Of a DNA stretch of 64,000 nt, positions 25,994 through 34,915 are shown in pieces; within the stretch, counting starts at the first letter, position 1; the number at the start of each line of letters is the position of its first letter. The DNA comes from Marinoscillum sp. 108. GTDB taxonomy: Bacteria > Bacteroidota > Bacteroidia > Cytophagales > Cyclobacteriaceae. The translations under genes were made by a program, and so were the position numbers. Below the pieces are notes generated by a model. That model was not told where the DNA came from, did no database searches, and saw nothing but the letters and a program-made list of their open reading frames with translations. Location of the stretch: positions 496,001 through 560,000 of the forward strand of contig NZ_LR734808.1 of the NCBI RefSeq assembly GCF_902506655.1, in the 5' to 3' direction.

Positions 25994-27049
25994 CTATTGA
26001 ACTGGTTTGGCGGGATAGTATTTTTTTCTGAGCCAAAAAGCTACCCGTACCAATAGAATCAATGCCGGGACTTCCACCAGTGGGCCTATTACTCCGGTAA
26101 ATGCTTGTCCTGAATTGAGACCAAAAACAGCAATGGCCACGGCTATGGCCAGTTCAAAATTGTTTCCGGCCGCTGTAAATGCAATGGATGCGTTTTTGTC
26201 ATAGTCGGCTCCCATCGCTTTGCTGATGAAGAACCCAATCAGGAACATCAAGGCAAAATAAATCAATAGCGGAATAGCGATTCTCACGACATCCATGGGG
26301 ATCTGCACGATCAATTCACCTTTTAGGGAGAACATTACCACGATGGTAAATAACAAAGCAATCAGGGTAATGGGCGAAATGGTGGGGATAAACCTGGTTT
26401 TGTACCAGTCTTCTCCCTTTGCTTTTACCAATACCATTCTGCTCAGGATTCCCATCAGAAATGGAATACCCAGGTAGATGGCTACACTTTCTGCAATAGT
26501 GACAATGGATATGTCCACAATGGCTCCATCAAAACCAAAGTAGGGGGGTAAAACCGTAATAAACAACCAGGCATAAAAACTATATGCAAACACCTGAAAG
26601 ATGCTGTTCAGAGCCACCAATCCTGCGCCGTATTCACTACTCCCTTCTGCCAGATCATTCCATACCAGCACCATAGCGATGCATCGGGCAAGCCCGATCA
26701 GAATAAGCCCAACCATGTATTCGGGGTAATCCTGCAGGAAGGTCAGGGCCAAAATGAACATCAGAACAGGACCGATGATCCAATTGAGCAACAACGAAAT
26801 AGAAAGAACCTTCACGTTTTTAAAGACTTGCGGTAGCAGCTTGTAATTCACTTTGGCCAGCGGTGGGTACATCATCAGGATCAGGCCTATGGCAATGGGA
26901 ATATTGGTGCTACCACTACTAAACGAATCAATGAAGGTGGAGGTAGATGGAAACAAATAGCCAATGCCTACTCCAATGGCCATGGCAAGGAATATCCAAA
27001 GGGTGAGGTACTGATCCAGGAAACTAAGTTTTTTTGTGTTGTTGGTCAT
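25994..27049 (-). CDS. arsB: ACR3-family arsenite efflux transporter
   Basis: This is 351 residues from the ATG opening [18 protein letters not shown], the usual ACR3 start; the frame extends 23 codons upstream without support. Ten helices are present, with the conserved Cys in [16 protein letters not shown] needed for As(III) transport. [18 protein letters not shown] is also typical of ACR3. It pumps arsenite out across the inner membrane. It is the last gene of the ars operon and lies 22 bases downstream of the metallophosphoesterase gene. The gene symbol is used loosely; acr3 is equally proper. Confidence 0.93.
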   Translation of the reverse strand: MTNNTKKLSFLDQYLTLWIFLAMAIGVGIGYLFPSTSTFIDSFSSGSTNIPIAIGLILMMYPPLAKVNYKLLPQVFKNVKVLSISLLLNWIIGPVLMFILALTFLQDYPEYMVGLILIGLARCIAMVLVWNDLAEGSSEYGAGLVALNSIFQVFAYSFYAWLFITVLPPYFGFDGAIVDISIVTIAESVAIYLGIPFLMGILSRMVLVKAKGEDWYKTRFIPTISPITLIALLFTIVVMFSLKGELIVQIPMDVVRIAIPLLIYFALMFLIGFFISKAMGADYDKNASIAFTAAGNNFELAIAVAIAVFGLNSGQAFTGVIGPLVEVPALILLVRVAFWLRKKYYPAKPVQ

Positions 27050-27071
27050 GATTGTGATGATGGTTTGATAA

Positions 27072-27797
27072 CTATTTGGCTTGCAGAAGTTGATCTGCCA
27101 ATTCATTAGGGAATTCACTTTCTTTTATGGCACTTACAGCTGCATCTATGTCGTAGTTTACTCTTCTGAATTCCACCCGAATCGCATTTGGGTTGTGTTT
27201 TGAAAGATTTTCATACAGGGTGATTAGGGCGTAGCACAGCCTGGGGTCACCATCTTTTGGCTTCCCTACAGAACCAATATTGACTAAATGGGTGTAATCC
27301 ATTCCTGTCTGAATGGTTCGGTGATATGGGATATGTGTATGCCCACACAACACAAACTGTGCATTTTGCGCTTTCATCATTTCTACGATTTCGTCTTCAG
27401 GGTAGTCCTCTACCAGGTAGTCATTCACGGCTTTTGGGCTACCATGCACCAGCAAAAGGGTGAAAGGCTCCCCGTTGGTCTCAAAGACGAGTTTCAGGTG
27501 CCTGGGAAGATTGGTCAGGTAGTCCTTGTTTTCCGTGGTGAGCAACCTCGCGGTGATCCCTTTGGCAGACCTGTCATCTTCTTTGAGGGGTAGAAGCAAA
27601 GCCTCTTCGTGATTCCCCATAATGGTAGGGATGTGGCGTTTTCTTATGGCTTCTACCACCTCATTGGCCCAGACATTGTAGCCCACCAGATCTCCCAGAC
27701 AGTATAGGGCGTCTGGCCTTACTTGTTCAATGTCCTTGAAGAAGGCATCGAGAGCGGGCAGATTGGCATGTATGTCTGAAAAGAAGGCTATTTTCAT
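27072..27797 (-). CDS. Metallophosphoesterase (YfcE/MJ0936-like)
   Basis: This is a 241-residue calcineurin-like phosphoesterase. Metal-ligand motifs are intact: SDIHANLPA (Asp, His), LGDLVGYN (Asp), MGNHEEA (Asn-His), LVHGSP and CGHTHIPYH. The protein overlaps arsC by 4 bases, so it is translated with it. A phosphoesterase in an arsenic operon is unusual. Arsenate resembles phosphate, and the enzyme might act on arsenylated or phosphorylated metabolites, but that is speculation. Confidence 0.9.
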   Translation of the reverse strand: MKIAFFSDIHANLPALDAFFKDIEQVRPDALYCLGDLVGYNVWANEVVEAIRKRHIPTIMGNHEEALLLPLKEDDRSAKGITARLLTTENKDYLTNLPRHLKLVFETNGEPFTLLLVHGSPKAVNDYLVEDYPEDEIVEMMKAQNAQFVLCGHTHIPYHRTIQTGMDYTHLVNIGSVGKPKDGDPRLCYALITLYENLSKHNPNAIRVEFRRVNYDIDAAVSAIKESEFPNELADQLLQAK

Positions 27798-28417
27798 TTT
27801 TTGACCTGTGAGAATGTATAAAACATCTCAGAAGCGATCTGCATTGATCGCTGATCATATCGCTCTGCTTCCTCAGGGGTGCCATCAAATTCCTTGGGAT
27901 CGTCATATCGCACGGGAATTCTCTTTTCTGTTCCCGGGATGAACGGGCAATTCTCATCTGCGTGCGAACACGTCATCACCGCGGCAAACTGATCTGCCCG
28001 ATTGATGGGATCGTCGAAGAGTTTTGAAAAGGCCTTGATGGGCTCTTTATCATCAGAATGAGAAATGAGATAAATAGGGTTGCTGTCGCCTTTGGAGGAA
28101 ACCCTAAAACCACTCCGCTTAATAGATGCTACTGCTCTCTCATTGAATGCGGTAACTTCCACACCCCCCGAATAGCAAAGCGCCGGAATGCCGAAATAGT
28201 TGGCTGCCGTCTGTGCCCAAATCTGGGAGAACTGGCTTCTTCGAGAGTTATGGGTGCAGATAAAGTTGAGGTTGACTTCTTTGCCCTGATCGATTTTGGT
28301 CTGAATGTATTCGATCATTGGTTTGAGCACAGCAAGTCGCTCATCCGAAATGTTTTGCTCCCTTGCTTTTTCAATGGTCATTTGAAGTTCGGGATATACT
28401 AAGTTTTGTGTTTGCAT
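27794..28417 (-). CDS. arsC: Arsenate reductase (LMW-PTP fold)
   Basis: This 207-residue protein has active-site loop CTHNSRRSQFSQIW (CX5R P-loop with Asn), matching thioredoxin-coupled ArsC of the low-molecular-weight phosphatase type. Additional cysteines in MTCSHADENCPFIPG are at the positions of the second and third redox cysteines of that class. The N-terminal 45 residues (MTIEKAREQNISDERLAVLKP) are an extension usual in Bacteroidota members. It reduces arsenate to arsenite for the ACR3 pump. Confidence 0.92.
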   Translation of the reverse strand: MQTQNLVYPELQMTIEKAREQNISDERLAVLKPMIEYIQTKIDQGKEVNLNFICTHNSRRSQFSQIWAQTAANYFGIPALCYSGGVEVTAFNERAVASIKRSGFRVSSKGDSNPIYLISHSDDKEPIKAFSKLFDDPINRADQFAAVMTCSHADENCPFIPGTEKRIPVRYDDPKEFDGTPEEAERYDQRSMQIASEMFYTFSQVKK

Positions 28418-28440
28418 GATTTATGAGCTGATTTTTTTGA

Positions 28441-28911
28441 TTAACAACATCCTGATCCGGGAGTGCAAGCGTTTTCCTGAGCAACAAGTGATGAAATCCT
28501 GACTTTTGGTTTTTCCACTGGAATACCGCATTTTTCCTTGGCCAGGCAATCGGTTTGTTTGTTGGTCAATTGAAACGAGCCATTTTGAAACTCCAGGCCA
28601 TACTTTCCTATGGTTTCTCCCTGATGCTCCACTTCAACATCCGAATCCTCCAGCCCGAGGTGCTTTTCTGAGAGCTCTATGATGGCGTGAAGTTTCTGAG
28701 CACTCAGTCGGTGATCGTAATCAGCAGCGGTGAAAAGTTGAAAATTGACCACAGTCTCTTTTCTCACCGTTCCGCCACAGTCAATAAAGTGCTTCTGAAT
28801 GCTTCCAACCTCCGTGACGTGAAAATGTGAAGGAACATACTCCCCATTGGGTAGGCGGAATTTTACTTCCTGTATTTCGGATAAGGCTGATTTGATTTCT
28901 GATAATTTCAT
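28441..28911 (-). CDS. DUF6428 protein of the ars operon
   Basis: This 156-residue protein resembles DUF6428, a family found next to arsR in Bacteroidota. It is mostly an alpha/beta domain (MKLSEIKSALSEIQEVKFRLPNG, HFHVTEVGSIQKHFIDCGG, FTAADYDHRLSAQKLHAII). A C-terminal Cys-rich stretch has CLAKEKCGI and ends NACTPGSGCC. The vicinal cysteines could bind As(III), making it a chaperone or buffer; that is inferred. It is preceded by a copy of the operator at 28923-28941. Confidence 0.85.
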   Translation of the reverse strand: MKLSEIKSALSEIQEVKFRLPNGEYVPSHFHVTEVGSIQKHFIDCGGTVRKETVVNFQLFTAADYDHRLSAQKLHAIIELSEKHLGLEDSDVEVEHQGETIGKYGLEFQNGSFQLTNKQTDCLAKEKCGIPVEKPKVRISSLVAQENACTPGSGCC

Positions 28912-28922
28912 GTGTTGTGATG

Positions 28923-28941
28923 TTATTGCAATATGACGATA
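28923..28941 (-). promoter_or_regulatory. ArsR operator copy 2 (before DUF6428)
   Basis: TTATTGCAATATGACGAT lies 12 bases before the DUF6428 start and differs from the site at 29311 in only three positions. It suggests that ArsR also represses an internal promoter. Confidence 0.65.
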
Positions 28942-28958
28942 TGATTAGACCATTTTTT

Positions 28959-29294
28959 TTAGCAACATTCCTGTGAAGAGGGCAAATCAAACTGATTGAA
29001 AATTTCATTGAACTGACTTTTGATCTCGGCCCACCGCACCGGATTGATACAGTAGCTAATGCGTGATCCTTCAATGGTGCCCTGGATGATGCCAATGTCT
29101 TTTAATTCACGCAGGTGCTGACTTACAGTGGCCTGAGCCAGGCCCAATTCCTGCACCAAATCTCCATTGACACAGGCATTGGTTCTAAGCAAATGCTGAA
29201 TGATGGCTACACGGGCGGGGTGAGCAAATGCCTTTGCTGCCACGGCTACTTCGTTTTGTACGGTTGAAAAAAGGTCTGTCTTGGTTACGCCCAT
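28959..29294 (-). CDS. arsR: ArsR-family arsenic repressor
   Basis: The protein is 111 residues from the ATG opening MGVTKTDLFSTVQNEVAVAAK; an ATG at 29306 adds four residues and is next to the operator. The winged helix contains FAHPARVAIIQHLLRTNACVN, LVQELGLAQATVSQHLRELKD and the wing IIQGTIEGSRISYC. Cysteines at NACVN, in the wing, and in the terminal ECC can form an As(III) site. It is the first gene of the ars operon and is autoregulated by the site overlapping its promoter. Confidence 0.9.
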   Translation of the reverse strand: MGVTKTDLFSTVQNEVAVAAKAFAHPARVAIIQHLLRTNACVNGDLVQELGLAQATVSQHLRELKDIGIIQGTIEGSRISYCINPVRWAEIKSQFNEIFNQFDLPSSQECC

Positions 29295-29310
29295 CTTTCT
29301 TTGCATTATG

Positions 29311-29330
29311 TCATTGCAATATTACGATGA
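29311..29330 (-). promoter_or_regulatory. ArsR operator copy 1 (before arsR)
   Basis: TCATTGCAATATTACGATGA is an imperfect palindrome (TCAT/ATGA ends, central AATATT) lying just upstream of arsR. The related copy is at 28923. Confidence 0.7.
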
Positions 29331-29508
29331 GTTATTGAGATAAGCAAGGCCTTAGCCAATATCAGGTACAAATGGAGCTCAATACTTCATCAACTACCCA
29401 GTTTGATGCTCGATCCATGTACACTGATTCTCCAATGTACTTTTTGGCTTTCTGAGATTGATAAAGATGAATGGGCATTACTTGCCGATACAGAAAGTTC
29501 TTTTTATT

Positions 29509-29550
29509 GATTATCAGTTAATTAACTGTTAGAGGGTACAACAGAGGTAC
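29509..29550 (+). mobile_element. Mobile-element end-like sequence 1
   Basis: GATTATCAGTTAATTAACTG then TTAGAGGGTACAACAGAGGTAC matches 52373-52412 (GACTATCAGTTAGTTAGCTG, then TCAATAGGTGCAAA) with a few substitutions. It contains a 14-bp perfect palindrome and two GGTAC boxes. Such blocks occur near integrase ends of Bacteroidota elements. It lies in the 365-base gap after arsR, and no integrase is present. Confidence 0.4.
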
Positions 29551-29671
29551 ATGGATTACTCTGTTTTCGGTTAGTTTTCTTTGTTTTTGACCTGTTTGGG
29601 GTGGTTTTTGGGTCAAATCGGGACAATATATGAAGTGGAACAATATTTAAAGTTGATGGCAATTTGTAGCT

Positions 29672-30013
29672 TCAAATTGAAGCCATCTGGGCCTTTGTTT
29701 TTGCAGGGATATTGGCCTTCTCTACAGCCTTTTTGTTCTTGATTCGTATCTTGTCGATCTCATAGGCAACTTGGTATTTCATCCAGAATTCCGCTTTGAT
29801 GCCAAGGGCATCTTCCAGGCGCACGGCTAGTTCTGGAGTGATGTTGCGCTTGCCCCCAATAATCTCTGACATTACATTCTTAGCGATACCAAGTTCTTTT
29901 GCCAACTCAATCTGCTTCATTTCCCTGGCTTCCAGTTCATCTTTTAAAAGCTCCCCAGGGTGCATTGCTGATCCAGGTACCATATCGTTTGCTAATTTTC
30001 TATTGCTACTCAT
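29672..30013 (-). CDS. higA: HigA-type antitoxin
   Basis: The protein is 113 residues from the ATG opening MSSNRKLANDMVPGSAMHPG; a start at 30040 is possible. It has an XRE helix-turn-helix of the HigA type: MHPGELLKDELEAREMKQIELAKELGI, then NVMSEIIGGKRNITPELAVRLEDALG and FWMKYQVAYEI. The preferred start overlaps the end of the toxin gene by 8 bases, so the two are coupled with toxin first, the usual higBA order. It neutralises HigB and represses the operon. Confidence 0.88.
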   Translation of the reverse strand: MSSNRKLANDMVPGSAMHPGELLKDELEAREMKQIELAKELGIAKNVMSEIIGGKRNITPELAVRLEDALGIKAEFWMKYQVAYEIDKIRIKNKKAVEKANIPAKTKAQMASI

Positions 30014-30314
30014 AATGCTTTGATATTTCGATGATTTCAATTTCTATCAATTCGTCTTCTGCCTCAATGATAATCAGCCGAAACTGTTTATTCAGTCGGA
30101 TTGAAAACTGCCCTTTTCTATTGCCAGACAATGCTTCGAAATTCAAAGACCTGATAGGATAAAGATCCTTCAAGTTGTCGATTATCGTTAGAATCCTAAC
30201 TTTTGCCTGGTACTGTTTGATCACATCCCTGGAGAATTTTTGCTTTCCTCTTATCTCATTCAAAGGAGTGATGTACAACTGCTCAAGCTCTTTTGTTTTA
30301 AAAGCTACCTTCAT
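30006..30314 (-). CDS. higB: HigB-type mRNA-interferase toxin (RelE/ParE superfamily)
   Basis: The protein is 102 residues from the ATG opening MKVAFKTKELEQLY; three codons further upstream also has an ATG. The HigB plasmid-killer pattern is kept: KAFSRDVIKQYQAKVRILTIID-like helices, LYPIRSLNFEALSG, RKGQFSIRLNKQFRLIIIEA and the final IEIIEISKHYE. It is a ribosome-dependent endoribonuclease by homology. It stands between a mobile-end-like sequence and a broken excisionase-like gene, so it may have arrived with an integrated element. Confidence 0.88.
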   Translation of the reverse strand: MKVAFKTKELEQLYITPLNEIRGKQKFSRDVIKQYQAKVRILTIIDNLKDLYPIRSLNFEALSGNRKGQFSIRLNKQFRLIIIEAEDELIEIEIIEISKHYE

Positions 30315-30530
30315 GAACAACACTAATTTAAGGAAATAAGTTTACTATTTTAGTAAACTTGTTGTGAGTTATTTTAAGTGATGTGAAGATATAAGAATTA
30401 TGCTGGCGGAAGTTGCCCCAATCAGGCTTTCTTAGGCCATCTTTTGCGCTCCTTTGCCCGAACCTTCCCAAACTAAGAACCCATAAGAATCAACCTCCAA
30501 ATATTGCAAACAGAAGTTAAACAAGTTGCA

Positions 30531-30875
30531 ATGGAAAACCCTTTTCAAGAATTATATGAGCGCCTGGATCGGATCGAGAGGCTCTTGGTAAGCGTGAGAG
30601 ATCACAAGGCTTCTGAGCCGGAAGGCGAAGAAGATAGGCTGCTGAACGTACGTGAAGCTGCCAGGTTCCTGGGTGATGCTGTGGCCACTCTCTATGGTCG
30701 TACAAGCAAGAATGATATCCCATTTTATAAGCGTGGTAAGATTATGTTTCTGCCGTTGATTTCATCAAGGATACATTCGTTATTCAGAAACTCATCTGAA
30801 CAATTTGTAAATATGATTGTCGTAAAACTGGCTATGCTGATAAGGTTTTTTTTAGTACGACCTAATAATAATTAA
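30531..30875 (+). pseudogene. Excisionase-like helix-turn-helix fragment
   Basis: From MENPFQELYERLDRIERLLV the N-terminal coiled segment and MerR-like helix-turn-helix LLNVREAARFLGDAVATLYG then RTSKNDIPFYKRGK match the small excision/helix-turn-helix proteins of Bacteroidota integrative elements. After KRGKIMF the expected C-terminal helix is replaced by about 40 unrelated residues, so the gene is broken near 30745. It supports past insertion of a mobile element here. Confidence 0.6.
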
Positions 30876-30921
30876 GTGTGGGTTTATAGTAATACCTGCT
30901 ACTGTTGGGTTATGGTTAACG

Positions 30922-31689
30922 TCAATTCTTCATTTCTAAAGTGTATTTCTCCACTGTATCAATAGGGAAGATATCTATAGGCCGATAAACCGGGATTTCT
31001 TCACAAAACATGGCTAAATAAGGGGTTCGCTCAACCGATTTTACAAATGGGAGATAATCCAGTTGAAGCATTAGTTTTCCTAAAGTGGCGTATGCCACTA
31101 AAAGGCTATAATCATTGTGACCGTATTCTTTTCTTTGCTTCACAGTCATGTATATGATGTCAAAAAGTTCCGTTTGAATGTTTTGATCAAGTTTAGTGAT
31201 CAGGTCATCCTGAAAAAGAAAGAAGTCGTAGGTCTGGAAAGCAAGGTCTGTGTTAGCATATGCACCATCAATGATTGGAGGATAAGCGTTTTGGCAATGT
31301 AAGTCCATTTTTTGGAGCCGTTGTATCAATGCTTTATATAGATCGTCTCTGATATACAGCTCTTCGAAACCATTGATGTCTGTCGCTATGTGACTGAAGC
31401 CTTTTTGTAGCTCATCATAGAAAATATAATCCATAACCATAGGACAATGCAGTAGTGTTTCTAGTAAAGCATCCGTACTGATTGTTTCGAGGATGTCTTC
31501 AGGGATTTGTGAAACGGCTACCATTTGATCACGACTTGTGAATGCTTCCCACTCTGGTGTGCCTGGTTTAACCGGGTAGTCATATGTTCCTTCGGTTACA
31601 ATAGGAGGACAAGGTAAAGTCTCTGTGTTTTCCCGATTACAGGCAAGTACAAATGATATGAAAAATAAGGGTGCGAGGTGTCTGTACAT
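30922..31689 (-). CDS. Lipoprotein of unknown function, partner of the aspartyl protease gene
   Basis: This 255-residue protein has a lipoprotein signal (YRHLAPLFFISFVLAC). The mature part is mostly helical (ALLETLLHCPMVMDYIFYDEL, ELFDIIYMTVKQRKEYG) with Cys in LHCPM and LHCQN. It is not recognised. Its start abuts or overlaps the stop of the aspartyl protease gene upstream on the same strand, so the two are co-translated. It could be a substrate, inhibitor or scaffold. Confidence 0.7.
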   Translation of the reverse strand: MYRHLAPLFFISFVLACNRENTETLPCPPIVTEGTYDYPVKPGTPEWEAFTSRDQMVAVSQIPEDILETISTDALLETLLHCPMVMDYIFYDELQKGFSHIATDINGFEELYIRDDLYKALIQRLQKMDLHCQNAYPPIIDGAYANTDLAFQTYDFFLFQDDLITKLDQNIQTELFDIIYMTVKQRKEYGHNDYSLLVAYATLGKLMLQLDYLPFVKSVERTPYLAMFCEEIPVYRPIDIFPIDTVEKYTLEMKN

Positions 31690-31690
31690 T

Positions 31691-32956
31691 TTAATCAAAT
31701 TTGATATACATATCCCTAAAGTTCAGTGTCATCACATCAAAGTGATGAATGACATCCTGGCCTATATTTCCATATAGCCCGTTCCATTTCTGGGAGATTT
31801 CTTCTCGTAATACTGGAATGTTGTTGAGTTCGAGTGTTCTACCACTAATGGATGCGGTAAATTTGATCCGGTACCCTGTTTGGTTTGTCTGACCACCGGC
31901 ACCCCCAAACTGGATGTCTGTTAGTGTACTGCTGGATGCTATACTCTCTTTATTTTCTTCGTAATATCGCTTAAAGAGCATAGTTTCATCTGCACCTGTA
32001 TCGAAACTATAATGTTTACCGTCTACATGAATGATCGGGTTTAGATGATCTAAGGCAAGATTTTGGGACGGCTGCAACTCATCAGAACTGGTGTTTGCTG
32101 TGAAAAGATCGCTTTGAGAGATTCGGATCTCATCCAGGGCTTCCATCACAGGAAAACCAATAATACCGTGGATCTGATAGTTGATTTGAGGAAAAGCCAG
32201 CTTATCATCATCGAAAACAATGAAAACCGCATTTTTAACAACTATCTGATCCAGAAAGAATTCCGGACAGATGGCTAGTTGGGCATAGACCTGATCGCCT
32301 GTAATAGTACCCACCAGAATGGAGTCTTCCAGTATAGTCATTTGTAACTTCTCTGCGGATGAGCGGGTTACTGTCGAGAGATTGGCTCCTGTGTCGAATA
32401 TGAAATTGGTTGTATCTGAACCAGATGTAATTGGAAGATTTCTTAGTCCGGCCAAATCCCTACTCATTTGTATTTCCACACCAGACTCTATGATTATTTG
32501 TTGTGCGGGCTGATCTTCCAGAATGGTCCAGAGTTTCAATGAGTTTTCATAATCATCGATCTCCTCCTGTGAAAGAGAGGAGCTATAATTAGTTAAGAGG
32601 AACCGGACAGATTCTTTTGCTTTTTTGTATTGATACTTTTTATATGCATTGTCGTGCCTAATGTCCCAGATCATTTGATTGATGGAGTCTGGAGCTGAAG
32701 CACTGTGATTTCGCAAGAAAACATTGATAGATTCTTCTGAAAGCTCAATCTGATTGAAGGCGTTGGTTGTTATGGCTTGGAGAATATGAAACTGAGCTGT
32801 TGAAAATGACTCTTTGTTGGCATCAAAGAGATCCTTTGTTGTGAAATAGTCTTTTTGCTGAGCTGCCTTAAATGCTCTAATGAACAGTTGTGTATTTTCC
32901 TTTTCCTGACAACCGAAGAAGGCGAACACTAGTAATATTAGGATACTTTTTTTCAT
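31691..32956 (-). CDS. Lipoprotein with two retropepsin-like aspartyl protease halves
   Basis: This 421-residue lipoprotein (signal ILLVFAFFGC) has a helical N-terminal part (residues 20-150). Two consecutive DTG motifs follow: FDTGANLSTV (Asp near 188) and FDTGADETML (Asp near 319). Each has a downstream hydrophobic-Gly element (IHGIIGFPV and YGNIGQDVI). Bacterial retropepsin-like enzymes usually have one DTG per chain and pair as dimers; a two-DTG chain could be an active pseudo-dimer like eukaryotic pepsins. It is preceded by the 17-bp motif at 33021-33037. Confidence 0.82.
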   Translation of the reverse strand: MKKSILILLVFAFFGCQEKENTQLFIRAFKAAQQKDYFTTKDLFDANKESFSTAQFHILQAITTNAFNQIELSEESINVFLRNHSASAPDSINQMIWDIRHDNAYKKYQYKKAKESVRFLLTNYSSSLSQEEIDDYENSLKLWTILEDQPAQQIIIESGVEIQMSRDLAGLRNLPITSGSDTTNFIFDTGANLSTVTRSSAEKLQMTILEDSILVGTITGDQVYAQLAICPEFFLDQIVVKNAVFIVFDDDKLAFPQINYQIHGIIGFPVMEALDEIRISQSDLFTANTSSDELQPSQNLALDHLNPIIHVDGKHYSFDTGADETMLFKRYYEENKESIASSSTLTDIQFGGAGGQTNQTGYRIKFTASISGRTLELNNIPVLREEISQKWNGLYGNIGQDVIHHFDVMTLNFRDMYIKFD

Positions 32957-33020
32957 TAGATAGTTGAACTTTTTTCACTGTAGTCAAGTAGCAAATTTTC
33001 ATTCTTAGCCAATAGAATAC

Positions 33021-33037
33021 TTGTAAAAAATCGACAT
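33021..33037 (-). promoter_or_regulatory. 17-bp motif, site a (before the aspartyl protease gene)
   Basis: On the minus strand it reads ATGTCGATTTTTTACAA, 65 bases before the start at 32956. It matches ATGTCGA-W-TTT-W-TACAA. Confidence 0.6.
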
Positions 33038-33085
33038 GCTGCAAAGCATTTACAACAATACCTAACTTTCTTAACCCCTAACTGG

Positions 33086-33102
33086 ATGTCGAATTTATAC
33101 AA
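33086..33102 (+). promoter_or_regulatory. 17-bp motif, site b (before the GNAT gene)
   Basis: It reads ATGTCGAATTTATACAA on the plus strand, 88 bases before the acetyltransferase start. Together with site a it lies in a divergent intergenic gap. Confidence 0.6.
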
Positions 33103-33189
33103 GTTTGCTACTCAACAAAGGATTTGATTTGACATTAAAAGGAAATATAGTTATCCATAAGTATTAAAAAGTCCTACGCTAACTATTGT

Positions 33190-33711
33190 ATGAATTCTGT
33201 GCGATTGCGAATAGTAAAAACCACTCTTGAAGACTTTCCGGAAGTCCGAAAGTTGTTTGAGATGACCAAAACTCATCAGCAAAAAGCAGGATACAAGGTC
33301 TGGGAGGAGATTGATTATTCGGATGTGCAGAAGGAAATAGCTAACTCCAATCAACATAAGATAGTTGTTGCTGATGCTATGGCCGGAATATTCAGTGTTC
33401 AGTATGAGGATACATTTATATGGGGCGTAAGGGACAAACAGGACGCAATCTACCTTCACAGGATAGTCATTGAGCAAAGCCATCAAGGACAAAGGCTCTT
33501 TGAAAACCTATTGGCCTGGGCGAAAGGCCATGCAAAAGGAAAAGGTAGAAGATTTGTCAGAATGGATACCTGGGCTGACAATGCCAGGCTAATTAGATAC
33601 TATCAATCTTTCGGTTTTGAGAGGGTTGATGAAGTAACGACAGGTAATAATCCCGAGCTTCCAATACAAAACCGAAATCTTAACGTTGTTCTGTTGCAAT
33701 TTGAAGTTTGA
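33190..33711 (+). CDS. GNAT-family N-acetyltransferase
   Basis: This 173-residue protein has the GNAT core: IFSVQYEDTFIWG beta strands and acetyl-CoA loop AIYLHRIVIEQSHQGQRLFENLL (Q/RxxGxG-like, here HQGQRL). FVRMDTWADNARLIRYYQSFGF follows with the conserved Asn and Tyr. The acceptor substrate is unknown. It has its own promoter region with the 17-bp motif and is divergent from the aspartyl protease gene. Confidence 0.85.
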   Translation: MNSVRLRIVKTTLEDFPEVRKLFEMTKTHQQKAGYKVWEEIDYSDVQKEIANSNQHKIVVADAMAGIFSVQYEDTFIWGVRDKQDAIYLHRIVIEQSHQGQRLFENLLAWAKGHAKGKGRRFVRMDTWADNARLIRYYQSFGFERVDEVTTGNNPELPIQNRNLNVVLLQFEV

Positions 33712-33739
33712 CTGATGGTATCGTTTATTGAGCGAAAAA

Positions 33740-34873
33740 CTATTTGAAAGAAAGGGATAGGCGAATCAGCCTTAGATAATCATCCCTAAAGTTTTTTAGC
33801 TGCGGCATTTGGGTGCAATTGACCTGCATGGTGAAGGCCTGACCGGTTTCCGGGTGATAAAACCCCATGGTATAATAGCCTGGGAAGAATCCTGAGTGCC
33901 CGATAAATGCACCAATTTCAGGATACTCGTACCGGATGACCCCAAGTCCGTATTTTCCTCGAATTTCTTCAGCTTCAACAAAATCGAAGAAGGCATTACC
34001 CAGCGCCTCCATATCAAAAAGTTCACCTTCGTAAATAGCCATCAATAGCTTTGCATAGTCAGCATTCTTGTAGGCATAGCCTCCACCTGTCCATTCAAAC
34101 TGCGTGTTGTTTTGAGCTTTTCCATCTACCAGAAAGGGGGCTTTGAAGCCAAGGGCATAATCGGTTCCTTCATCATAATACCCCTGGGCCATGTTATCAA
34201 TTTGATTGTTATTCGTAGGACTGAAGCTCTCTATTCCAAGAGGAGTGAAGACTCTTTCTTCGGCTTCCTTATAAAATGTGTTTCCAGTTACCTGCTCGAT
34301 GGTCATCCCCAAGAGAATGTAATTTGTGTCCGAATAGGTGAATCCTCTGCCTGGTTCAAAGGGAGGTTCATCATCAAGTACATAAGCAAGTAGCTCCTCA
34401 GGTTTCCATACTTTATCCGGATCCTTTGTCAGGTCATTCAAAAAGGCCTCTTTGAACTCATAACGGACGATACCGGAGGTGTGCTGAAGGAGGTTCTTTA
34501 TGGTGATTTGATCTGCGTTGGCTAAGCGTGAGTACCAATTGTATTTTCCCAGGTATTGAGAAATGCTATCATCCAGAGTAATTTCACCTTCTTCAATCAG
34601 CTGCATGATAATTGCAGACACCACCGTTTTCCCGGTACTTCCACCGTGTAGCTTATGGTCAACGGTCATTTTGATTCCTTGCTCCTTATCCGCCCAGCCA
34701 CTGGCAAAGGCATGAACGTTCTTATCACGATCAATGAAAGTGAACACAAGGCCAGGGTAGTCTGACGAGGTTCTGATACTATCTAGTGTGTGCTGGATGA
34801 TAGTATCCTTTTGGGCAAAAGTATTGGTCCAGCAAAGGAATGAAAGAATGGTCCAGGTTATTATTTTTGTCAT
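33740..34873 (-). CDS. Serine hydrolase of the class C beta-lactamase/PBP family
   Basis: The protein is 377 residues from the ATG opening a signal peptide (TKIITWTILSFLCWTNTFAQ). Active-site motif 1 is GGSTGKTVVSAIIMQ (SxxK), motif 2 is YSDTNYILLG (YxN-like), and the third box is represented by GHSGFFPGY. It may be an esterase, D-aminopeptidase or carboxypeptidase; true cephalosporinase activity is not implied. The 17-bp motif lies 43 bases upstream. Confidence 0.87.
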   Translation of the reverse strand: MTKIITWTILSFLCWTNTFAQKDTIIQHTLDSIRTSSDYPGLVFTFIDRDKNVHAFASGWADKEQGIKMTVDHKLHGGSTGKTVVSAIIMQLIEEGEITLDDSISQYLGKYNWYSRLANADQITIKNLLQHTSGIVRYEFKEAFLNDLTKDPDKVWKPEELLAYVLDDEPPFEPGRGFTYSDTNYILLGMTIEQVTGNTFYKEAEERVFTPLGIESFSPTNNNQIDNMAQGYYDEGTDYALGFKAPFLVDGKAQNNTQFEWTGGGYAYKNADYAKLLMAIYEGELFDMEALGNAFFDFVEAEEIRGKYGLGVIRYEYPEIGAFIGHSGFFPGYYTMGFYHPETGQAFTMQVNCTQMPQLKNFRDDYLRLIRLSLSFK

Positions 34874-34915
34874 ACGTGCAAAGACAACAAATTTCAATCT
34901 GAAGTTGTAGAGATC

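Noticed and set aside
33740-34873. Clinically relevant class C beta-lactamase
   Set aside because: The SxxK and YxN-like motifs are shared by many esterases and peptidases; no evidence for cephalosporinase specificity.
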